A stretch of DNA of 64,000 nucleotides. Origin: Brumimicrobium mesophilum (GTDB taxonomy: Bacteria; Bacteroidota; Bacteroidia; Flavobacteriales_D; Crocinitomicaceae). How positions within the stretch are numbered: the first letter of the stretch is position 1; each line of letters begins with the position of its first letter. The position numbers and the translations under genes are program-made. Of this stretch, positions 24,081 through 33,743 are shown one piece after another. Location of the stretch: positions 1 through 64,000 of the forward strand of contig NZ_PVSS01000012.1 in the NCBI RefSeq assembly GCF_003025005.1, read 5' to 3'. The notes below the pieces were generated by a model, which saw nothing but the letters and a program-made list of their open reading frames with translations, was not told where the DNA came from and ran no database searches.

Positions 24081-25850
24081 ATGGAAAGACAAGAAAGATT
24101 ATTTGATATACCTTATTACCAGCTTGAAAAATTCCCTCAGGACATCATGTTTTCTACTAAAATTGATGGGAAATGGGACGCTGTGAGTACAAAAGAATTT
24201 TTGGAGAAATCAAATTTGGTTTCGCGAGGACTAATTGCACTAGGGGTGAAACCTGGAGATAAGGTTGGATTGGTTTCAGGGAATAGGGTTGAATGGAATA
24301 TTATGGATATTGGAATTCAACAAACCGGTGCTATTGGAGTTCCGATTTATCCCAATATTTCAACCAAAGATTACAAATATATTTTTGGTGATGCTGACAT
24401 TAAAATGTGTGTTACTGGTGATGAAGATCTTTATTCAAAAATAACAGGAATTAAAAGTGAATTACCATCATTAGAGAAAGTGTATTGCTTCGATAAAGTT
24501 GATGGAGCAAATCATTGGACTGAAATTATGGATGAAGCTGATAAAGTAGATATTTCAGAAGTAGAAGTTAGAAAATCTGTGATTAAGAATGGTGATTTAG
24601 CAACAATGATTTACACCTCAGGAACAACAGGGAATCCTAAAGGAGTAATGCTTTCTCATAACAATCTTCTATCAAATGTTTATGGAAGCTATCCGCGTAT
24701 TCCTGGAGACTCCAACAGTAGATCTTTGTCGTTCTTACCTGTATGTCACGTTTATGAAAGAATGTTACATTACTTATATATGAGGGCTGGTTTTTCTATT
24801 TATTTCGCTGAAAGTTTAGATACAATTGGAGATAATATTAGAGAGGTTAAACCGCATGTATTTACGGCTGTTCCAAGGCTAATTGAAAAAGTATACCAAA
24901 AAATCATTGCTAAAGGTGATGATCTTTCTGGAATTAAGAAATGGCTTTTCTTTTGGGCTGTTTCTGTTGGTGATGAATATGAACAAGAAGGAAAGTCTGG
25001 TTGGTACAATTTTAAACTAAAAATTGCTCGTAAACTTATTTTTTCGAAATGGAAAGAGGCCCTTGGAGGAGAAGTGTTAGCAATAGCTTCAGGTGCAGCT
25101 GCATTGCAACCAAGGTTGGCAAGAATCTTCTTAGCCGCTGAAATTCCAATTCTTGAAGGTTATGGATTAACAGAAACATCTCCTGTTATTTCTGTAAACT
25201 GTAAGAAAAATGGAATTAAATTCGGAACAGTTGGAACTTTGTTAGATAACGTAGAAGTAAAATTCGCTGAAGATGGTGAAATCATCGTTCGTGGTCCAAA
25301 CGTAATGATGGGTTATTACAATCAACCTGAAAAAACTGCTGAAGTACTTTCTGAAGATGGATGGTTTTCTACAGGAGATATTGGCGAAATGATCGATGGT
25401 AAATATTTAAAAATCACAGACCGTAAGAAAGAAATTTTTAAAACTTCAGGAGGGAAGTATATTATTCCACAAATGATGGAAAATAAATTCAAAGAATCTC
25501 GTTTCATCGAACAAATTATGGTGATTGGAGAAGGTGAAAAGCACCCGGCTGCATTGGTGGTTCCAGTTTTTGATTTCGTTAGAGATTGGGCAGATCGCAA
25601 AGGAATAAAAGTGGAAAATGATAACAAATCTTTGATTGAACACCCTGAGGTGATCAAAAGAATGGAGCAAGAAATTGACCAGTACAATGAATTGTTTGGA
25701 CAATTTGAAAGAATTAAAAGATTTGAATTACTTCCAGTAGAATTTTCAGTTGAAGGTGGGGAAATGACCCCAACATTGAAATTTAAGCGTAAAAAGATTA
25801 TGGAAATTCACGCAGCTTCTGTAGCGAAGATTTATAGAAATGCAGAATAG
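24081..25850 (+). CDS. Long-chain fatty acid-CoA ligase (AMP-binding)
   Basis: A 589-residue ANL-superfamily ligase that activates fatty acids as acyl-AMP and then acyl-CoA. The ATP-binding motif is YTSGTTGNPKG (178-188); GYGLTETSP marks the adenine-binding motif A5, and DRKKEIFKTSGGKYI the hinge and the region with the catalytic C-terminal Lys. Length and the insertion between the two (HVYERMLHYLY) fit the eukaryote-like long-chain class common in Bacteroidota. It is divergent from the ECF operon and ends in its own terminator. A perfect inverted repeat lies in its leader. Confidence 0.93.
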   Translation: MERQERLFDIPYYQLEKFPQDIMFSTKIDGKWDAVSTKEFLEKSNLVSRGLIALGVKPGDKVGLVSGNRVEWNIMDIGIQQTGAIGVPIYPNISTKDYKYIFGDADIKMCVTGDEDLYSKITGIKSELPSLEKVYCFDKVDGANHWTEIMDEADKVDISEVEVRKSVIKNGDLATMIYTSGTTGNPKGVMLSHNNLLSNVYGSYPRIPGDSNSRSLSFLPVCHVYERMLHYLYMRAGFSIYFAESLDTIGDNIREVKPHVFTAVPRLIEKVYQKIIAKGDDLSGIKKWLFFWAVSVGDEYEQEGKSGWYNFKLKIARKLIFSKWKEALGGEVLAIASGAAALQPRLARIFLAAEIPILEGYGLTETSPVISVNCKKNGIKFGTVGTLLDNVEVKFAEDGEIIVRGPNVMMGYYNQPEKTAEVLSEDGWFSTGDIGEMIDGKYLKITDRKKEIFKTSGGKYIIPQMMENKFKESRFIEQIMVIGEGEKHPAALVVPVFDFVRDWADRKGIKVENDNKSLIEHPEVIKRMEQEIDQYNELFGQFERIKRFELLPVEFSVEGGEMTPTLKFKRKKIMEIHAASVAKIYRNAE

Positions 25851-25936
25851 TCATATATCGGTGATACAATGAGGGTGGGTCTGTAAACCCCAAAATCAAT
25901 GATGAGTTATAATTGAATTCAAAAATACAATAATCG

Positions 25937-25970
25937 AAGGGACCAGCTTTATGAGTTGAGTCCCTTTTTT
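25937..25970 (+). terminator. Terminator of the acyl-CoA ligase gene
   Basis: AAGGGAC (25937-25943) pairs with GTCCCTT (25960-25966), followed by a T run to 25970. It lies about 87 bases after the stop codon. Confidence 0.7.
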
Positions 25971-26073
25971 AGGGCATTTTCGATTGTTCCCTTCAACGAG
26001 GCTCAGTCAACGTATGGCTCTTCAGTGACTCAATGTGTTGAAGGTACCAACTATTTTATCAATCAATTCATAT

Positions 26074-26412
26074 CTATCGTTTCACCATCGTAATAACTAC
26101 AGTTGCTTTGTGAAATTTCGGAAACCACGTTCCTGGTTCAAATTTGAATTCATTCACATGATTAATTGCTTTTAACTTTGCTGGAGTACTATTAGTAGTT
26201 GTTTCACTGCTCAAAACTTTAGTAGATGAAACATTTCCGAGTGCATCGACAGTGATATCAATTGTAATTGTTCCGTTCAAATGTCCATTAATTTCAAATT
26301 TGAAATCGGATTTCATTTTACGGTTGTCCTTCACTACATCACCACTTATTTGGCTAAATGCCGCGGTGGAACACAATAATAGAAGGAATAATAGTGATGT
26401 TAAATTTTTCAT
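26074..26412 (-). CDS. Small exported protein with TonB C-terminal-like domain
   Basis: A 112-residue protein: signal peptide (about 1-20, ending AFSQ) and one small alpha/beta domain with the pattern of TonB C-terminal domains (NGTITIDITVDALGNVSSTKV, quoted in part: GTITIDITVDALGNV, then a helix and WFPKFHKATVVITM). It has no transmembrane anchor or proline-rich spacer, so it cannot transduce energy from ExbB/ExbD as such. Free-standing domains of this type occur in Bacteroidota without known function. It follows recG by nine bases on the same strand and is probably cotranscribed with it. Confidence 0.6.
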   Translation of the reverse strand: MKNLTSLLFLLLLCSTAAFSQISGDVVKDNRKMKSDFKFEINGHLNGTITIDITVDALGNVSSTKVLSSETTTNSTPAKLKAINHVNEFKFEPGTWFPKFHKATVVITMVKR

Positions 26413-26421
26413 GAGTTCAAG

Positions 26422-28521
26422 TTAAGAAATTTTACTCCAATTGGGCTTAGCTTTCAATTGTCTTTTTAATTCTGTTCTTAATCCGCGGTGTTTTCCAAGG
26501 CGAACTTTCGGGTCTTCTTTAAGAATTGCCCTAGCAGTATCTCGAGCGGCACTCACCAATTGACCATCCTTTGCTAAATCAGCTAAGTTGAGATTCATAA
26601 TTCCACTTTGTTGTGTTCCCATAATGTCTCCCGGACCACGAATTTCTAAATCGACCTCCGCTATTTTGAATCCGTCATTGGTAGAAACCATGGTTTGAAT
26701 TCGTTTTTTACCTTCTTGAGAAAGTTTCTCTCCTGTCATTAAAATACAATAGGACTTTTCAGCTCCACGTCCAACTCGTCCACGTAATTGATGCAATTGC
26801 GAAAGCCCAAATCTTTCGGAGCTTTCAATAATCATTACGGAAGCATTTGGAACGTTAACACCTACTTCGATTACGGTAGTGGCAACCATAATGTGCGTGT
26901 TTCCCGCAGCAAATTGGTCCATTTCAAATGCTTTATCGTCTGGTTTCATTTGACCATGAACAATGCTGATTTGGTAATTTGGACGAGGAAATGTTCTAGA
27001 AATGGCTTCGTATCCTTCCATTAAATTTTTGTAATCCATGGTTTCAGATTCCTGAATTAAGGGATAAACTATATAAACTTGTCTGCCTAAACCAATTTCA
27101 TTTTTAATTAAATCGAAAACCCTTAGTCTACTCTTTTCAAAAAAATGCATTGTATTGATTGGTTTCCTACCAGGTGGGAGTTCGTCGATTACAGAAACAT
27201 CCAAATCTCCATAAAATGTCATGGCCAAAGTTCGTGGTATGGGAGTGGCAGTCATTATTAATATATGTGGAGGTTTAGTATTTTTCTTCCATAATCTCGC
27301 ACGTTGAGCAACTCCAAAACGGTGTTGTTCGTCAATGACTACCAAACCAAGATTTTTGAATTTCACCGTAGGTTCAAGTAAGGCATGTGTACCTATTAAA
27401 ATATCTATATCACCAGACTCAAGTTCTTGAAACAAACCTACTCGATCCTTCTTTTTGACTGAACCGGTCAAAAGTGCGACTTTGACATCGAGAGGAGCCA
27501 TTAATTCTTCTATTGTTTTGAAATGTTGCTGTGCAAGTATTTCTGTAGGAGCCATCAAAGCAGATTGATACCCATTTCCTATTCCAAAAAGCATACTTAA
27601 GAGTGCAACTAAAGTTTTACCACTACCAACGTCTCCTTGTAATAGGCGATTCATATGAACACCTTTGCGCAAATCCTTTCTTATTTCTTTCACAACTCGT
27701 TTTTGAGCATCGGTAAGTTCGAAAGGTATATGGTTTTTATAGAATTCATCAAAATATTTACCTGTTTGTCCAAATGCAAAACCCTCTGATTTTTCAATGT
27801 TGGCGTTTTTTCGCAAAAGCAATTCCAATTGAAGAAACAAAAGCTCTTCAAATTTAATTCTCATCTGTGCTTTTTGGATATCCTCTGCTGTTTTTGGAAT
27901 ATGAATTAAATGGTAAGCTTCATCTCTAGAAATGAGTCGGTATTCGTCGATGATTTCTTGTGGTAAAATCTCTGTAATTTTCCCGCGGCTAGAGGTCGCC
28001 AATTGATAAGTTAACTTTTCAATTCCATTAGAATGTAACCCTTTTTTGGTGAGTTTTTCTGTACTGTTATAAATAGGTTGCAATCCTTTTTCATGAGCTA
28101 CTTGTTCAAATGGAGTGATTTCTGGATGCGCAATATTCCATTTTGGACCAAACCTAGCAGGCTTACCATAAACTCTGAAAAGTACACCAGGTTTTAATTT
28201 ATCTTTGATCCATTTTGCACCTTTAAACCACACCAAGTCTATTGTACCCGATGAATCTTGAAAAGTTGCCTGCAAACGTTTTCCTCTTCCAGTTCCGATT
28301 TCTCTTACTCCTGTAATTGTGCCTTTCAACTGAATAGATTGTCCTTCATAACCAGGAATATCAACTATTCTGGCATAATTAGATCTGTTTACATAACGAA
28401 AAGGGAAGTAGTTGAGTAAATCCCACATTTTGTCTATGCCCGCTTCCGATCTGAGGATTTTTCCTCTTTCTGTTCCAACACCTTTTAGGTATTCAATAGG
28501 AGTAATATTGAAGTGTTCCAT
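26422..28521 (-). CDS. recG: ATP-dependent DNA helicase RecG
   Basis: A 699-residue RecG, the helicase that remodels stalled replication forks and branched DNA. The N-terminal wedge/OB domain (about 60-160) is followed by the SF2 core: Walker A GDVGSGKT, the DEQHRFGV Walker B motif, TATPIPRT motif III and the QLRGRVGRG motif VI. The C-terminal part with the TRG-type motif is complete. Length is normal for the family. The gene lies between a kelch T9SS cargo gene and the TonB_C-like gene; spacing to both is short. Confidence 0.97.
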   Translation of the reverse strand: MEHFNITPIEYLKGVGTERGKILRSEAGIDKMWDLLNYFPFRYVNRSNYARIVDIPGYEGQSIQLKGTITGVREIGTGRGKRLQATFQDSSGTIDLVWFKGAKWIKDKLKPGVLFRVYGKPARFGPKWNIAHPEITPFEQVAHEKGLQPIYNSTEKLTKKGLHSNGIEKLTYQLATSSRGKITEILPQEIIDEYRLISRDEAYHLIHIPKTAEDIQKAQMRIKFEELLFLQLELLLRKNANIEKSEGFAFGQTGKYFDEFYKNHIPFELTDAQKRVVKEIRKDLRKGVHMNRLLQGDVGSGKTLVALLSMLFGIGNGYQSALMAPTEILAQQHFKTIEELMAPLDVKVALLTGSVKKKDRVGLFQELESGDIDILIGTHALLEPTVKFKNLGLVVIDEQHRFGVAQRARLWKKNTKPPHILIMTATPIPRTLAMTFYGDLDVSVIDELPPGRKPINTMHFFEKSRLRVFDLIKNEIGLGRQVYIVYPLIQESETMDYKNLMEGYEAISRTFPRPNYQISIVHGQMKPDDKAFEMDQFAAGNTHIMVATTVIEVGVNVPNASVMIIESSERFGLSQLHQLRGRVGRGAEKSYCILMTGEKLSQEGKKRIQTMVSTNDGFKIAEVDLEIRGPGDIMGTQQSGIMNLNLADLAKDGQLVSAARDTARAILKEDPKVRLGKHRGLRTELKRQLKAKPNWSKIS

Positions 28522-28538
28522 ATCCCCAGTTTAGTCAG

Positions 28539-29843
28539 TTATGGATTGATTTTCTTAATAAGAATAGGCAAATTTGTTTTGTCATTGTACACAAATAGTA
28601 ACATTCCTTTTTGCAGGTCTGATTTAAGAATTTTTATGTCAGCAAGGTTTTTATTCGATTTGAATAAAGTCCTTCCTTGGATATCGTAGACAATTATTTC
28701 ACCAATGTTTTCAGTCATTACTTTAAAATACCCATTGCTTTCTTCAACTTTAAAAAATGGTGGAGTAGTTGATTTGTCAATATTTGATAATTCAGGGTTA
28801 TGGAGAAGATAAGTGTCAGTAGTGGCTTGCTGTAAAGTGTCAATTCCACCCGCAATCATCCAATTTCCTCCACCTAGTTTTGCTATTCCCCTTAAGTCCA
28901 TAGCTTGAGTTTGAGCACTGAAATAGTTATTTTGTGATTTGTTTTCTAGATCTAATTCAAAGGTTCTCATGTTTGGGACAACAGGCTTGTTGGAATAATA
29001 TGTTATAGCGTCAAAATTATAAGCTTCCTTTGATCCACCTATCCAAAAAATTGTTTTGTCATGCGCAGAACAAGCGCTTCGGTAAAGTGGTTCTCCATTG
29101 TTAGAATTTACAATTGACCACTCAATTTGTGTTGGGTCATTTTTATCAATAACTCCTTTTCGCAAAATATTGTTAGCTAAGAATGTTGGGGTATCTCTGA
29201 CTCCTCCGAGGTAATAAATGGTGTCTCCCAAAATGTAACCAGAAGCACCAAAACTTTTGAAATTAGAATTGTTTGGCGTTGGACTACCCATCATCCAATA
29301 GTTTAATTCTGGATTGTAGATTTGTACATCAGGTATATTTCCTGTATTGCTCCATCCAGTAATTATGTAAATTAAGCTATCACGCCAAACGGCTTGCACA
29401 TGGTCGTCAATTGGAATAGGAATTGGTGAGCCATCTGCTTCAAAAACATCAGTTTGTGGATTGTAAATATGTACTTTATTTGAACTCGTTTCTGTGCCAT
29501 TAATTTGGACATGATATCCACCAATTAAATAGATTTTGCCATTAACATAACTTGCTCCACTAGCTAATTTTCCTGTCGAATCTGGGACTCCATCCATTTC
29601 TGACCAAATATCCTGACTAACATCGTATTTAAAAACACGTTTATGAATTTCAGATTGGGTCAAACTACCGGTAATTCCTCCGAAACTATACATGAATTTA
29701 TTGTTACCCACAACAGCTTCAACCACGGCGTTGTTTGAAGTGGCAAATGGCAGAGGTGCCACTTTAGTCCAAGTCCAATCACCTTGTGCTATTCCCAGAG
29801 AGGAAACAGTGATAAATATGAGGACAATTAGCATTTGTTTCAT
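28539..29843 (-). CDS. Kelch-repeat protein with T9SS sorting domain
   Basis: A 434-residue secreted protein. After a signal peptide (about 1-19) come about five to six kelch-type blades (for example NGKIYLIGGYH, GDTIYYLGGVRD, GGNWMIAGGID), which form a beta propeller. The last 70 residues look like a T9SS type A sorting domain (IGEIIVYDIQGRTLF, then a short terminal strand). The conserved YPNP entry motif is absent, so the sorting call is a little less certain. Ligand unknown. The stop lies 17 bases before the recG start on the same strand, an odd pairing of a secreted protein with a repair helicase. Confidence 0.82.
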   Translation of the reverse strand: MKQMLIVLIFITVSSLGIAQGDWTWTKVAPLPFATSNNAVVEAVVGNNKFMYSFGGITGSLTQSEIHKRVFKYDVSQDIWSEMDGVPDSTGKLASGASYVNGKIYLIGGYHVQINGTETSSNKVHIYNPQTDVFEADGSPIPIPIDDHVQAVWRDSLIYIITGWSNTGNIPDVQIYNPELNYWMMGSPTPNNSNFKSFGASGYILGDTIYYLGGVRDTPTFLANNILRKGVIDKNDPTQIEWSIVNSNNGEPLYRSACSAHDKTIFWIGGSKEAYNFDAITYYSNKPVVPNMRTFELDLENKSQNNYFSAQTQAMDLRGIAKLGGGNWMIAGGIDTLQQATTDTYLLHNPELSNIDKSTTPPFFKVEESNGYFKVMTENIGEIIVYDIQGRTLFKSNKNLADIKILKSDLQKGMLLFVYNDKTNLPILIKKINP

Positions 29844-29974
29844 GTTACGAATTTAGTGATTTTAGATGATAGAGCTGTTCAAACGACCCAAGAACTTCAA
29901 CGTAATTTAATTTGAAAAATTATAGAAGACATTATCAAAGCATCCTTTTTCTTTCATTAACTTCCGATTATGGT

Positions 29975-29982
29975 TAACTTTG
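29975..29982 (+). promoter_or_regulatory. -7 promoter element of gap
   Basis: TAACTTTG matches TAnnTTTG exactly, 23 bases before the ATG at 30006. No exact -33 TTG was found. Confidence 0.5.
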
Positions 29983-30005
29983 TTAGATAAATAAATTCAA
30001 TTTAT

Positions 30006-30998
30006 ATGAAAAAAGTTGGTGTTAATGGTTTTGGTAGAATAGGAAGGTATTTTACACGAATGAGTTTAAAACAATCTGAAATATCAGTTGCTGTAGTAAA
30101 TGATTTGGCAGATATTAATACGCTAGCCCATTTATTAAAGTACGACTCTGTTCACCGACAAATAGACGAAGCCTTTAAGGTTGTTGACGACACCATAGTT
30201 TTTGAAAATGGAAATAAGATAATCTTTACACAATTTCGAGATCCTAAGGAAATACCGTGGGAAAAGTATGGAGTTGAATTAGTTTTAGAATCGACTGGAC
30301 TTTTTAGAACTGAAGAATTAGCTTCATCTCATTTTGAGGGTGGTGCTAAAAAAGTTATAATTAGTGCTCCTGGACAAGGAGAGAATGTAAAATCAGTAGT
30401 TTTAGGGGTTAATGATGATATTTTGAACGGTGAGGATACTTTAATAAGTAATGCATCTTGCACAACGAATTCGGCAGCTCCAATGGTAATGTTGTTCTCA
30501 AAAATGTGCAAAATCCAAAGTGCATACATTACTACTGTTCACAGTTATACCTCAGATCAACGTTTACATGATGCACCACATAAAGACTTGAGAAGGGCAC
30601 GTGCAGCAGCCGAATCAATTGTTCCTACAACAACTGGTGCAGCTAAGGCCTTAACTAAAATATTTCCTGAATTGGAAGGGCATATCGGAGGATGTGGAAT
30701 TCGTGTTCCAGTTCCTGATGGGTCTTTGACCGATTTAACACTAACAGTAGATGGGAAAGTTCCTACAGTAGAGGAAATTAATGCAGAATTCAAAAGAGCA
30801 AGTGAGAATGAATTGAAAGGGATTTTGGCTTATACAGACGAACCATTGGTTTCTTCTGATATAATTGGAAACCCTAATAGTTGTGTATTTGATAGCCAAT
30901 TGACTTCCGTTGTTGGAAATTTAGTGAAACTCGTTGGTTGGTATGACAATGAAGCTGGATATTCTAATCGATTAATCGATTTAATTAAAACACTTTAG
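30006..30998 (+). CDS. gap: Glyceraldehyde-3-phosphate dehydrogenase
   Basis: A 330-residue phosphorylating GAPDH of glycolysis and gluconeogenesis. The NAD-binding motif GVNGFGRIGR is at 5-14 and residue D33 favours NAD over NADP. The catalytic Cys is C152 in NASCTTN and the general base is H179 in TTVHSYT. Length is normal for the family. The stop lies two bases before the TTG start of a CYTH-domain gene, so the pair is an operon with likely coupled translation. A -7 promoter element precedes it. Confidence 0.96.
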   Translation: MKKVGVNGFGRIGRYFTRMSLKQSEISVAVVNDLADINTLAHLLKYDSVHRQIDEAFKVVDDTIVFENGNKIIFTQFRDPKEIPWEKYGVELVLESTGLFRTEELASSHFEGGAKKVIISAPGQGENVKSVVLGVNDDILNGEDTLISNASCTTNSAAPMVMLFSKMCKIQSAYITTVHSYTSDQRLHDAPHKDLRRARAAAESIVPTTTGAAKALTKIFPELEGHIGGCGIRVPVPDGSLTDLTLTVDGKVPTVEEINAEFKRASENELKGILAYTDEPLVSSDIIGNPNSCVFDSQLTSVVGNLVKLVGWYDNEAGYSNRLIDLIKTL

Positions 30999-31000
30999 GT

Positions 31001-31447
31001 TTGGGATTAGAAATTGAAAGAAAATTCCTGGTTGATAAGTTAAAGTGGGAAAAAGCTAAGCCAGAAAATGGCTTGAAAGTTATTCAAGGATATATATTAA
31101 AGTCAGTTGAGAAAACCGTTCGCGTAAGAACAAAAGGGAATCAAGGATTTATTACTATCAAAGGAAAAACAAAAGGAATTTCAAGATCTGAGTTTGAGTA
31201 CACTATTCCGTATGAAGAGGCGGTGAAAATGCTAGAAGAATTCTGCGGTGATAAAATTATTAAGACACGCTATGAACTTACCTTTGGTAAGTTTGTTTGG
31301 GAAGTGGATGAATTTGAATCACCAAAGACAGGTTTAATTTTAGCTGAGATTGAACTCTCTAATGAAAGCGAACATTTTTTGTGTCCAGATTGGTTAGGTA
31401 AAGAGGTTTCAGGTCAATCAGAATACTATAACGCAAACATGATTTAA
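31001..31447 (+). CDS. CYTH-domain phosphatase
   Basis: A 148-residue CYTH protein; the defining ExExK motif is E4-I-E6-R-K8 in GLEIERKFLV. Later Arg/Lys and Glu residues (RVRTKG, ITIKGKTKG, RYEL, EVDEFE, AEIEL) complete the triphosphate tunnel. Short bacterial members hydrolyse inorganic tripolyphosphate or thiamine triphosphate rather than making cAMP. The start is TTG at 31001, two bases after the gap stop; it is fixed by the conserved N-terminus, since no ATG occurs in place. Partner to gap in an operon, with no known shared task. Confidence 0.88.
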   Translation: MGLEIERKFLVDKLKWEKAKPENGLKVIQGYILKSVEKTVRVRTKGNQGFITIKGKTKGISRSEFEYTIPYEEAVKMLEEFCGDKIIKTRYELTFGKFVWEVDEFESPKTGLILAEIELSNESEHFLCPDWLGKEVSGQSEYYNANMI

Positions 31448-31545
31448 CATTGTCTTAAAGCATAAAATAATTCTAAATTTTTTGAATTAAGATGGAGGGA
31501 GTATGAGCTTTATTACAGAGTAAATAATTGTTATGTTAACTCCTG

Positions 31546-31574
31546 TTGGATATGAAAAAATTCATTTAACTTTG
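31546..31574 (+). promoter_or_regulatory. Promoter of the FMN glutamate-synthase-like gene
   Basis: TTG at 31546-31548 and TAACTTTG at 31567-31574 are separated by 18 bp, an almost ideal Bacteroidota promoter. The leader would be roughly 110 bases. Confidence 0.6.
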
Positions 31575-31597
31575 CGAATTAATTTTAAAAAAATAGT

Positions 31598-31638
31598 TTC
31601 TAATCGTAAGCTCGATTAAGTTAGGCATACGATTAGAA
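31598..31638 (+). promoter_or_regulatory. Inverted repeat in the glutamate-synthase-like leader
   Basis: TTCTAATCGTA (31598-31608) and TACGATTAGAA (31628-31638) are perfect inverse copies with a 19-base centre. It lies downstream of the promoter and 55 bases before the ATG: an operator or leader hairpin. Confidence 0.5.
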
Positions 31639-31692
31639 GTTAAGTTGTAACGATTTGAAATATAAGGTATTAATCATTAATAGTTTGATGTT

Positions 31693-33246
31693 ATGAAGCC
31701 AAGAGGTATTTTTATTTTATTATCAATTATAGTTGTAGGAACAGTAGCTGCAATTTATCCATTTTGGAATAATGTGATTTGGTTTATGGTCTTGTTTGGA
31801 CCGTTAATCGTAATTGGTTATTTTGACATGTTTCAAAAGGGTCACAGTATCAGAAGAAATTTCCCAGTAATAGGAAATATTCGGTATTTATTAGAGTCTA
31901 TTCGTCCAGAAATCATGCAATATTTCGTGGAAAACGATACCGATGGTAGACCAATTAATCGTCTTGATCGTTCCTTGATCTATCAACGTGCAAAGAAAGT
32001 AAATGATACTGCTCCATTTGGAACACAATTGAACGTTTACGATATTGGTTATGAATGGATGGATCATTCAATTTACGCTAAAAACCGTAAAGAAATTGAT
32101 CATGATCCTAGGGTAATGATTGGTGGTCCGGATTGTCTTCAACCCTACGCAGCAAGTTTGATGAACATTTCAGCAATGAGTTTTGGTTCTTTAAGTATGA
32201 ATGCTGTACTGGCCATGAATAAAGGTGCTAAAATTGGTGGATTCGCTCAAAACACAGGTGAAGGTGGAATTAGTCCTTATCATTTGCAATATGGTGGAGA
32301 TTTAATCTGGCAAGTTGGAACAGGTTACTTTGGCTGTAGAGATAAAAAAGGGAATTTTAATCCAGTAACATTTAAGGAAAATGCGAACATTCCTAATGTG
32401 AAAATGATTGAGTTAAAAATTTCTCAAGGAGCTAAACCAGGACATGGTGGACTTTTACCAGCATCCAAAAATACTGAAGAAATTGCTGCAATTCGTCACA
32501 TTGAACCAAACACAACAGTACACTCTCCTAATACGCATTCGGCTTTTACAAACGCAACTGAATTGTTGTATTTCATTAAAGAAATGAGAGATCTTGCAAA
32601 TGGAAAGCCAGTAGGATTTAAAATGTGTATCGGAAAGCAAATTGAATTTACAGATATTTGCGAGGCTATGATTGAAACAGGGATTAAACCTGATTTCATT
32701 ACTATTGATGGAGGTGAAGGAGGAACTGGTGCTGCACCTGTTGAGTTTTCTAACGCTATTGGTATTCCTTTGAGAGACGGGTTAGCTTATGCTGTTAATA
32801 CATTACGCGGTTATGATTTGAAGAAGGACATCAGTGTAGTGGCATCTGGAAAAGTATTCTCAAGTTTTGATATCGCTAGATTAATAGCTATTGGAGCCGA
32901 TACGGTTTCATGTGCCCGTGCAATGATGTTGGCTACGGGATGTATTCAAGCGTTATTATGCCATAAAAACACTTGTCCAGTTGGTGTTGCAACGCAAGAT
33001 AAGAGTTTAATGCGTGGATTAGATGTTGAAGATAAATCTCAACGTGTGGCAAACTTTCATTCACAAACTGTCTATAGTTTTATTGAGCTTATGGCAGCAA
33101 GTGGTGTCACAACTCCACAAGGATTAAAGCGTGTTCATATCAATCGCCGTGTTGAAATGGATATCATTAGAAAATATAGTGAAATTTATCCTTTAACTGA
33201 AGTTGGTTCTTTATTGAGAAAAGAAGAATTCGAAGCGGTGCACTAG
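31693..33246 (+). CDS. FMN-binding glutamate synthase family protein
   Basis: A 517-residue protein with two N-terminal hydrophobic segments (about 4-40) and then the FMN-barrel domain of the glutamate synthase large subunit. Conserved pieces are KISQGAKPGHGG, TIDGGEGGTGAAP and the Cys triad in GCIQALLCHKNTCPVGVAT that holds a 3Fe-4S cluster in true glutamate synthases. The glutaminase domain is missing, so it cannot take ammonia from glutamine itself; stand-alone members of this family have no firmly known reaction. Its leader has a promoter and an inverted repeat, and a terminator follows. Confidence 0.9.
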   Translation: MKPRGIFILLSIIVVGTVAAIYPFWNNVIWFMVLFGPLIVIGYFDMFQKGHSIRRNFPVIGNIRYLLESIRPEIMQYFVENDTDGRPINRLDRSLIYQRAKKVNDTAPFGTQLNVYDIGYEWMDHSIYAKNRKEIDHDPRVMIGGPDCLQPYAASLMNISAMSFGSLSMNAVLAMNKGAKIGGFAQNTGEGGISPYHLQYGGDLIWQVGTGYFGCRDKKGNFNPVTFKENANIPNVKMIELKISQGAKPGHGGLLPASKNTEEIAAIRHIEPNTTVHSPNTHSAFTNATELLYFIKEMRDLANGKPVGFKMCIGKQIEFTDICEAMIETGIKPDFITIDGGEGGTGAAPVEFSNAIGIPLRDGLAYAVNTLRGYDLKKDISVVASGKVFSSFDIARLIAIGADTVSCARAMMLATGCIQALLCHKNTCPVGVATQDKSLMRGLDVEDKSQRVANFHSQTVYSFIELMAASGVTTPQGLKRVHINRRVEMDIIRKYSEIYPLTEVGSLLRKEEFEAVH

Positions 33247-33267
33247 TATAAAAAGTTTAGAATTGAT

Positions 33268-33297
33268 AAAGGGACGCCTAATTGGTGTCCCTTTTTT
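33268..33297 (+). terminator. Terminator of the glutamate-synthase-like gene
   Basis: AAAGGGAC plus a short extension (33268-33278) pairs with GGTGTCCCTTT (33284-33294), followed by T to 33297. Confidence 0.82.
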
Positions 33298-33342
33298 CAT
33301 TCTTTATACATAGGCTTTTTAGCCAAATTAGTTCAGAAGTAT

Positions 33343-33732
33343 TTAATCTTTCAATCTATCTTTTACGAATTCAACCTTCGTTTTACCATGTGGTTTGGCA
33401 TTGCCATTTTCATCCAAGCTAACCATAACAATTCGGTCAACAGTGATAATGGTCTTTCTAGTCATTTTATTTCGAACCTCGCATTTTAGTGTCAATGAAG
33501 CATTGCCAAATTTAATTACTTCAATACCTATTTCAATAATGTCTCCTTGATGAGCAGAACTTTGGAAGTCAATTTCACTAATAAATTTTGTGACTGTTTT
33601 TGAGTTTTCTAATTGTATAATTGAGTATAATGCGGCTTCTTCATCAATCCATTCTAATAATCGACCTCCAAATAAAGTACCATTCGGATTTAAATCTTCA
33701 GGTTTAACCCATTTTCTTGTGTGAAATCTCAT
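33343..33732 (-). CDS. Acyl-CoA thioesterase, hotdog fold
   Basis: A 129-residue single-hotdog enzyme of the YciA/ACOT type, which hydrolyses acyl-CoA to free acid and CoA in the cytoplasm. The helix motif NPNGTLFGGRLLEWIDE (16-32) matches the family, with the Asn and Asp/Glu that activate water, and VTKFISEIDFQSSAH is the following strand. Chain-length preference is not predictable. It lies 11 bases after the DUF4296 lipoprotein gene and probably ends that operon. Confidence 0.88.
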   Translation of the reverse strand: MRFHTRKWVKPEDLNPNGTLFGGRLLEWIDEEAALYSIIQLENSKTVTKFISEIDFQSSAHQGDIIEIGIEVIKFGNASLTLKCEVRNKMTRKTIITVDRIVMVSLDENGNAKPHGKTKVEFVKDRLKD

Positions 33733-33743
33733 AACTGCTAATT

